64,000 bases of DNA, from the NCBI RefSeq assembly GCF_003850045.1, contig NZ_RQJX01000008.1, positions 1 through 64,000 on the forward strand, written 5' to 3'. This DNA comes from Aeromicrobium camelliae (GTDB taxonomy: Bacteria > Actinomycetota > Actinomycetes > Propionibacteriales > Nocardioidaceae). Positions 59,739-64,000 of the stretch are shown one piece after another. Within the stretch, counting starts at the first letter, position 1. Each line of letters opens with the position of its first letter. The position numbers and the translations under genes were made by a program. The notes under the pieces were generated by a model. It saw only the letters and a program-made list of their open reading frames with translations, did no database searches and was not told the DNA's origin.

Positions 59739-60379
59739 GCCACGCCGTAGCTCTCGCGGTACGCACGCATCGCGGGGAGCCGCTCGGCGAACCGCCCGGT
59801 CTCCTCCAGGTAGGCGATGACGTCGTCGAGGGTGACGATCGCCCGCACCGGAACGCCCCGCTCGCGCTCGATCTGCTCGATCGCGGAGACGTCGCCCGTG
59901 CCCCGTTCCTGCCGGTCGATCGCCACGACGACACCCGCCGCAGCGGCCCCAGCGCCGTCGATGAGGTCGAGGATCTCGCGGACCGCGGTGCCGGCGGTCA
60001 CGACGTCGTCGATGATGAGCACCCGTCCCTGAACCGGCGCGCCGACGAAGATGCCGCCCTCGCCGTGGTCCTTCGCCTCCTTGCGGTTGAACGCCCAGGG
60101 GACGTCGCGGCCGAACGCGTCGGCCAGCTGGATCGTCGCGGCCGCGGCCAGCGGGATGCCCTTGTAGGCCGGACCGAGGACGACGTCGAAGTCGATGCCG
60201 CTCGCATCGATCGTCGCGGCGTAGAAGCGCCCGAGCGCCGCCAGCCGAGCCCCCGTGTCGAAGCTGCCGGCGTTGAAGAAGTACGGCGAGACGCGACCGG
60301 ACTTCAGTGTGAACTCACCGAAGCGCAGGACGTCGTGCTCGATCGCGAACGCGATGAACTCGCGCTGGTAGTCGTGCAT
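59735..60379 (-). CDS. pyrE: Orotate phosphoribosyltransferase
   Basis: This 214-residue enzyme has the PRPP-binding motif [16 protein letters not shown] (about residue 120), the flexible loop with [11 protein letters not shown], and [12 protein letters not shown] at the N-terminus. It makes OMP from orotate and PRPP in pyrimidine synthesis. The length is normal for the family. The ATG at 60379 is preceded by 42 bases to the sortase stop. It is co-transcribed with the methyltransferase downstream. Confidence 0.96.
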   Translation of the reverse strand: MHDYQREFIAFAIEHDVLRFGEFTLKSGRVSPYFFNAGSFDTGARLAALGRFYAATIDASGIDFDVVLGPAYKGIPLAAAATIQLADAFGRDVPWAFNRKEAKDHGEGGIFVGAPVQGRVLIIDDVVTAGTAVREILDLIDGAGAAAAGVVVAIDRQERGTGDVSAIEQIERERGVPVRAIVTLDDVIAYLEETGRFAERLPAMRAYRESYGVA

Positions 60380-60421
60380 GCCGATCAGCCTAGGGCGTCG
60401 CGTCGCCGTGCCGACGGCCGC

Positions 60422-61075
60422 TCAATCGGGCGTCGACTTGGAGACCCCGCTCTTGGCCTGCACATTGACCAACTCGCCGATCGCGACGCTGCGGTCGTCG
60501 GTATGGAACAGCTCCGAGCAGGTCAGCAGGGTGAGGAGTTTCTCGGTCGGCTCCTGGCCTTCGGCCTCGGGATCGGGCACGGGCTGCAACGGCCAGGTGG
60601 TGCGGAAGTCGACGCGGATCGAGTTGCCGTCGGTGCGCAGCTTGTAGGTGTAGATGTCGGTACGCGTCTCGATGATGACCTCATCGCCGGGCTTGAGGTC
60701 GGGGAACTTGCGGAACGGTTCGCCGTGGGTGACGCGGTGCGCGGCGAGGACGAGGTTGCCGACCTCACCAGGCCGCGCGCCCTCGGGATACATGCCGACG
60801 CCCTTGGCGAAGGTGGGGTCGTCGAAGCCGAGCAGGATCGGGACGACGTAGTCCTCGCCGAACCGCGGCACGCGGAGCAGGCCCTCGCCGTGGACGACCT
60901 CCTCGCCGCGCTCCCACTGCTGGATGATCGCAGCGTGCTCACGCTTCGCCATGTACGTGGTGCCGAAGTACTGCCAGCCCACATACCCGAGCACGGCGAG
61001 GCCGGCGAGGATCAGCGCCAGACCCAGGGCACCGAGCACTCGACCCGATCTGCGGGGCTTCACGTCCGTACTCAC
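60422..61075 (-). CDS. Class E sortase
   Basis: This 217-residue sortase has a short cytoplasmic N-terminus and a membrane helix (residues 13-35). The catalytic domain has His113 (LVLAAHRVTH), Cys186 (LLTLLTCSEL) and Arg195 (DDRSVAIG), the full triad. Class E enzymes join surface proteins to peptidoglycan, typically at LAxTG; the giant protein encoded at 45172-50625 ends in LPDAG. GTG at 61075 is the proposed start; a GTG at 61063 is also possible and better spaced from AGGGG. The gene is monocistronic before pyrE on the same strand. Confidence 0.88.
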   Translation of the reverse strand: MSTDVKPRRSGRVLGALGLALILAGLAVLGYVGWQYFGTTYMAKREHAAIIQQWERGEEVVHGEGLLRVPRFGEDYVVPILLGFDDPTFAKGVGMYPEGARPGEVGNLVLAAHRVTHGEPFRKFPDLKPGDEVIIETRTDIYTYKLRTDGNSIRVDFRTTWPLQPVPDPEAEGQEPTEKLLTLLTCSELFHTDDRSVAIGELVNVQAKSGVSKSTPD

Positions 61076-61099
61076 GCCCCTAGTGTTCCATTGCTTCCC

Positions 61100-61144
61100 G
61101 CGGTCTGACGAGAGACCGCAAAGTTCAAGAAATTTTTTCTTCAA
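61100..61144 (-). promoter_or_regulatory. AT-rich upstream region of the sortase gene with two inverted repeats
   Basis: GCGGTCT-N6-AGACCGC (61100-61119) is a perfect 7-bp inverted repeat. Next to it lies TTCAAGAAA-ttt-TTTCTTCAA (61124-61144) with one mismatch. The latter is a striking A/T island in this GC-rich genome. They lie just upstream of the sortase start and next to the small RNA promoter on the other strand, so they may be operator or promoter elements. Confidence 0.4.
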
Positions 61145-61149
61145 TCTCC

Positions 61150-61179
61150 TTGCCCCCGTCGTCGCGGCCGGGATACCAT
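61150..61179 (+). promoter_or_regulatory. Promoter of the candidate small RNA
   Basis: TTGCCC (61150-61155) and TACCAT (61174-61179) are spaced by 18 bases and resemble a vegetative -35 and -10 pair. Transcription would start near 61186. The next plus-strand gene starts at 61289, but a strong terminator intervenes. Confidence 0.5.
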
Positions 61180-61185
61180 AGAGCC

Positions 61186-61262
61186 GCAGCAAAGAGGACG
61201 ACTCGCAGCTGCCGACGGCCCGCCGTTTCACCCCCCGAGAACGGCGGGCCGACCTCTTTTCT
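61186..61262 (+). ncRNA. Candidate small RNA ending in an intrinsic terminator with a six-C loop
   Basis: From the promoter the RNA would be about 75 bases. It ends in a perfect 12-bp stem (61216-61227 with 61240-61251) whose loop contains six consecutive C residues, followed by a run of T (CTCTTTT). An outer pairing AAAGAGG (61191-61197) with CCTCTTT (61253-61259) is possible. There is no reading frame in it. The C-rich loop recalls the actinobacterial 6C RNA, which has two such loops; only one is visible here, so this may be a different small RNA or a transcription attenuator. Confidence 0.45.
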
Positions 61263-61288
61263 CCGCCGGTTCGACTATCGTCGCGTCA

Positions 61289-62446
61289 GTGAAGGCTTCC
61301 AGCGCGCGGCTCGACGGTCTCGGCACCACGATCTTCGCCGAGATGAGCGCTCTCGCGCTGCGCACCGGCGCGATCAACCTCGGCCAGGGCTTCCCCGACA
61401 CTGACGGTCCGGCCCCGGTCATCGAGGCGGCCGCCCTCACGGTGCGCGACGGCGGGCACCACCAGTACGCGCCCGGCCTCGGCATCCCCGCCCTGCGCGA
61501 AGCGATCGCCGAGCATCAGCGCCGTTGGTACGACGTGGAACTGGACCCCGAGCGAGAGATCGTGGTGACGACGGGAGCCACCGAAGCGATCGCGGCAGCG
61601 CTCCTCGGCCTCGTCGATCCCGGCGACGAGGTCATCGCGCTCGAGCCGTACTACGACTCGTATGTGGCGATGATCCAGATGGCGGGCGGGACACGCGTCC
61701 CCGTGACGCTGCGCGCACCGGACTTCCGCCTGCCCATCGACGAGTTGCGCGCGGCCGTCACCGACCGCACCACCGCGATCCTGCTGAACACCCCGCACAA
61801 CCCGACCGGGGCGGTGCTGCGGCGTGAGGAACTCGAGGCGATCGCGCAGCTCGCCCGCGACCGCGACCTCGTCGTCATCAGCGACGAGGTGTACGAGCAC
61901 CTGACCTTCGGCGCCCCGCACATCCCCATCGCCACCCTGCCCGGCATGCGCGAACGCACCATCACGATCTCCAGCATCGGCAAGAGCTTCTCGCTCACGG
62001 GATGGAAGATCGGTTGGGCCACGGGCCCCGCGGACCTCGTCCGTTCCGTCATGGGCGTCAAGCAGTTCCTCTCCTACACCTCGGGCGCCCCGCTGCAGCC
62101 GGCGGCTGCGCTCGCGCTCGGTCAGGACGCGAGCTACTTCGACGAGTTCCGCGCACGGCTCCAGCGCCAGCGCGACCAGCTGTGCGAGGGGCTCGCGTCG
62201 GTCGGCTTCGAGGTCTACGTCCCTGAAGGCACGTACTTCGCCACGACCGACGTCCGACCGCTCGGCTTCGAGGACGGGCTGGACTTCTGTCGGCGACTTC
62301 CCGAGCTCGCCGGTGTCGTCGCCGTCCCGCACGAGGTGTTCTATGACGATCGAGCGGCCGGGCGACCGCTCGTACGCTGGGCGTTCTGCAAACGCCCGGA
62401 GGTCCTCGACGAGGCTGTCCACCGCCTGCAACGCCTCGTGAACTGA
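61289..62446 (+). CDS. PLP-dependent class I aminotransferase (DapC/KAT-like)
   Basis: This 385-residue enzyme is of fold type I. It has INLGQGFPDTDGP near residue 29, NTPHNPTGAVL, SDEVYEHLTF with the PLP-binding Asp and Tyr, and SSIGKSFSLTGWKIGW with the PLP Lys near residue 233. The closest characterised kinds are N-succinyldiaminopimelate aminotransferase DapC and kynurenine-type aminotransferases. No lysine biosynthesis genes are adjacent, so the substrate is not fixed. GTG at 61289 lacks a ribosome site, and TATCGT about 16 bases upstream suggests a leaderless transcript. Confidence 0.85.
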   Translation: MKASSARLDGLGTTIFAEMSALALRTGAINLGQGFPDTDGPAPVIEAAALTVRDGGHHQYAPGLGIPALREAIAEHQRRWYDVELDPEREIVVTTGATEAIAAALLGLVDPGDEVIALEPYYDSYVAMIQMAGGTRVPVTLRAPDFRLPIDELRAAVTDRTTAILLNTPHNPTGAVLRREELEAIAQLARDRDLVVISDEVYEHLTFGAPHIPIATLPGMRERTITISSIGKSFSLTGWKIGWATGPADLVRSVMGVKQFLSYTSGAPLQPAAALALGQDASYFDEFRARLQRQRDQLCEGLASVGFEVYVPEGTYFATTDVRPLGFEDGLDFCRRLPELAGVVAVPHEVFYDDRAAGRPLVRWAFCKRPEVLDEAVHRLQRLVN

Positions 62447-62469
62447 GAAGTTTCCCCTGCCGTGCCAGG

Positions 62470-63666
62470 ATGGAGCGCGTGCCCGAGCCCCAGACGACGC
62501 CGCGCCTGCGGTCGCTCGACGGACTTCGTGGACTCGCAGCCCTCGTTGTCGTCGTGCACCACGCGGTCCTCACCATCCCCGCACTGGCGACGCCGTACTT
62601 CGCACCCTACGAGGCCACGACCGAAGGCTCGCCGGCCTGGTGGCTCAGCTACACCCCGCTGCACCTGCTGTGGGCCGGCGGCGAGGCCGTCGTCGTGTTC
62701 TTCGTGCTCTCGGGTCTCGTGCTCGGCCTCAAGGCCCGCAGCCCGCGCTTCGACTGGGGCGGGTACTTCCCCGAGCGGCTCGCGCGCCTGTACCTTCCGG
62801 TGGTCGCCGCCGTGGCCTTCGGCGTCGCGGTTGCCTCAGCGTTCCCGCGGACCGGCAACGGCTCCCTCGGACCGTGGATCGCGCAACGGCCCACCGGCCC
62901 GTCGCTGACCGGCGTCATCCACGACCTCACCCTCGTCTTCGGGCCGTCCCGGCTCATCAGCCCGCTGTGGTCGCTGCAGTGGGAGGTCATCTTCTCGATG
63001 CTGCTGCCGCTCTACATGGTCGCGGCGGTGGCGCTGCGCCGGACGCCGCTACTGCTCGCGGGACTGTGCATCGCCGCGTCGAGTGTCGGGTACTACGCCG
63101 GCGACGGTTGGCTCACCTACCTGCCGATGTTCGGCGTCGGCGTCGCACTGTCCGATCTCGTGACCACCACCCCGCGCACGTCGCGACGTGCCCGCTGGGG
63201 TTGGACCGTCGCGGCGGTGGGCGGGCTGCTGCTGATCAGTAGCCGGTGGAGCCTCGCGCCCGCGGTGGCTCCGTCGGCGGGCGCCACGGCCCTGACCGGA
63301 GCGCTCGTCGTGCTGGGCGCCGCGGTGCTCGTCGCCGCGGCCGTGCACGCTCGCCCGCTCGTGCGGATGCTCGAGCTGCGTCCCGTGGTGTGGCTGGGCG
63401 GCATCTCGTTCAGCCTCTACCTCATCCACGAGCCGATCGTCATCGCGACTGCCGAGCTGCTCGGCCCGGGGCGGGGGCCGCTCGTCCTCCCGATCGCGCT
63501 CGCGGTCGCCATCCCGGCCTCGGCCGCGTTCTACCGACTGGTGGAACGCCCGTCGCACCGCCTCGCCAAGCGCGTCGGGGTCTGGTTCCGCACCGAGTCC
63601 GCGCGCCAGGGCGATCCCGTGCGACGCTCCGACGAGCTCGTCGAGTCGTCGCACCGCGGCGCCTGA
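62470..63666 (+). CDS. Membrane acyltransferase 3 family protein
   Basis: This 398-residue protein has about ten membrane segments. It starts with the acyltransferase-3 hallmark RLRSLDGLRGLAALVVVVHHAVL, with the catalytic His, then VVVFFVLSGLVLG, RLARLYLP, and WSLQWEVIFSMLLPL. The C-terminus has GGISFSLYLIHEP, also typical. Such enzymes O-acylate surface sugars, peptidoglycan or lipids. It follows the aminotransferase gene by 23 bases. The acceptor is unknown. Confidence 0.9.
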   Translation: MERVPEPQTTPRLRSLDGLRGLAALVVVVHHAVLTIPALATPYFAPYEATTEGSPAWWLSYTPLHLLWAGGEAVVVFFVLSGLVLGLKARSPRFDWGGYFPERLARLYLPVVAAVAFGVAVASAFPRTGNGSLGPWIAQRPTGPSLTGVIHDLTLVFGPSRLISPLWSLQWEVIFSMLLPLYMVAAVALRRTPLLLAGLCIAASSVGYYAGDGWLTYLPMFGVGVALSDLVTTTPRTSRRARWGWTVAAVGGLLLISSRWSLAPAVAPSAGATALTGALVVLGAAVLVAAAVHARPLVRMLELRPVVWLGGISFSLYLIHEPIVIATAELLGPGRGPLVLPIALAVAIPASAAFYRLVERPSHRLAKRVGVWFRTESARQGDPVRRSDELVESSHRGA

Positions 63667-63671
63667 GCATG

Positions 63672-63701
63672 AAAAAAGCGCCGGGTTCAAGGACCGGCGC
63701 T
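63672..63701 (-). terminator. Intrinsic terminator for tRNA-Thr
   Basis: AGCGCCGG (63677-63684) pairs with CCGGCGCT (63694-63701). On the minus strand the stem is followed by TTTTTT, a classic intrinsic terminator. It lies 9 bases after the 3' end of the tRNA gene, which is transcribed on that strand. Confidence 0.9.
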
Positions 63702-63710
63702 GTCGAAGAG

Positions 63711-63786
63711 TGGAGCCGCCTGTCGGAATCGAACCGACGACCTTCTCATTACGAGTGAGATGCTCTACCGACTGAGCTAAGGCGGC
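63711..63786 (-). tRNA. tRNA-Thr (anticodon CGU)
   Basis: The minus strand forms a complete cloverleaf of 76 bases including the encoded CCA. The acceptor stem is GCCGCCT with AGGCGGC, the D-arm has TAGCTCAGTCGGTAGAGC, the anticodon stem TCTCA/TGAGA encloses CTCGTAA, and the T-arm has GGTTCGATTCC. The anticodon is CGT, reading ACG. Confidence 0.97.
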
Positions 63787-63866
63787 GCGGTCGACGAGGA
63801 TCGCCCGTCGAACCACAGGGAGTCTACCTGGCGACCCGCGCCGGATCGAATCGAGGGGGGCCTTCG

Positions 63867-63872
63867 TAGAAT
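63867..63872 (+). promoter_or_regulatory. Promoter -10 element for a leaderless chorismate mutase gene
   Basis: TAGAAT lies 7 bases before the GTG start codon at 63879, so RNA would begin at or near the start codon. No Shine-Dalgarno sequence is present. This is the usual layout of leaderless actinobacterial genes. Confidence 0.5.
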
Positions 63873-63878
63873 CGCGGG

Positions 63879-64000
63879 GTGGACGACGACATCCGCGCCG
63901 AGCTCGAAGAGATCCGCGCCAGCATCGACAACATCGACGCCGCCCTGGTGCACCTCCTCGCGGAGCGCTTCAAGTGCACGAAGCGGGTCGGCAAGCTCAA
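63879..64000 (+). CDS. Chorismate mutase (AroQ type), N-terminal part, cut by window end
   Basis: The 40 residues present match the first helix of AroQ-type chorismate mutase: IRAELEEIRASIDNIDAALVHLLAERFKCTKRVGKL, with the Arg and Lys residues that bind the substrate carboxylates. The enzyme turns chorismate into prephenate for phenylalanine and tyrosine. It is probably the small single-domain form, about 90 residues in actinobacteria, but the end lies outside the window. Start GTG at 63879 fits the leaderless promoter. Confidence 0.85.
   Translation, partial: MDDDIRAELEEIRASIDNIDAALVHLLAERFKCTKRVGKL

Overview
The window is one contiguous piece of a high-GC actinobacterial chromosome. The actinobacterial signs are a mycothiol-dependent isomerase family protein, an mprA-mprB-pepD type locus, a bifunctional-type dCTP deaminase, a class E sortase, a DUF222/HNH endonuclease, many GTG starts and many 4-bp ATGA/GTGA gene overlaps. 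A member of Propionibacteriales (Nocardioidaceae such as Aeromicrobium or Nocardioides) would fit, but this is inferred from gene content and not proven. No phage, insertion sequence or CRISPR array was seen.

Layout. 1-5.5 kb: end of an HNH endonuclease gene, a pseudouridine catabolism pair (PsuK/PsuG), a two-gene ABC exporter, dCTP deaminase and a TauE-type exporter. 5.6-11.3 kb: cold shock gene, then a tricarboxylate uptake and isomerisation locus (TctA-TctB fusion, TctC, PrpF) with a divergent LysR regulator. 11.3-12.9 kb: an Imm-5-like protein and a YbdK-type carboxylate-amine ligase. 12.9-20 kb: an accessory catabolic cluster (M20 amidohydrolase, DUF1028, RidA, LysR, flavin monooxygenase, MHS permease) that ends in a decayed LuxR gene. 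20-22.4 kb: a cobalamin riboswitch, a B12-type binding protein and a permease with no ATPase beside them, then tRNA-Gly(CCC). 22.5-32.4 kb: crotonase, GAF-PP2C phosphatase, LysR, a small membrane peptide, a FadE5-like acyl-CoA dehydrogenase behind tandem palindromes, a membrane protein with a C39-like cysteine protease, and assorted enzymes and transporters. 32.5-37 kb: branched-chain 2-oxoacid dehydrogenase operon (E1alpha, E1beta, E2) behind a 26-bp inverted-repeat operator, and a HisC-like aminotransferase. 37-43.7 kb: EamA transporter, 4-TM holin-like protein, LMW-PTP, fructosamine kinase, and MprA/MprB/PepD-like envelope stress genes. 43.7-45 kb: two copies of a dispersed inverted-repeat element and an old yellow enzyme. 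45.2-54.6 kb: an 1817-residue surface protein with a VWA domain and 13 tandem repeats, an MFS pseudogene, a LuxR protein without a visible P-loop, and an ECF sigma factor fused to a zinc-finger anti-sigma-like domain and a membrane segment. 54.7-59.1 kb: a second cobalamin riboswitch driving a complete ECF transporter operon (T, double ATPase, S) plus an anchored DUF4430 protein. 59.1-64 kb: SpoU methyltransferase, pyrE, class E sortase, a candidate small RNA, an aminotransferase, an acyltransferase, tRNA-Thr(CGU) and the start of a chorismate mutase.

How the parts connect. Two separate loci carry cobalamin riboswitches, so vitamin B12 uptake is a theme. The ATPase-less BtuFC pair and the ECF system with a transcobalamin-like surface protein may be alternative or cooperating routes. 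The sortase could anchor the LPDAG-ended giant surface protein about 10 kb away. The most novel-looking items are the RidA/DUF1028/M20/monooxygenase cluster of unknown substrate, the B12 ECF operon with its anchored capture protein, and the sigma/anti-sigma fusion beside the giant surface protein.
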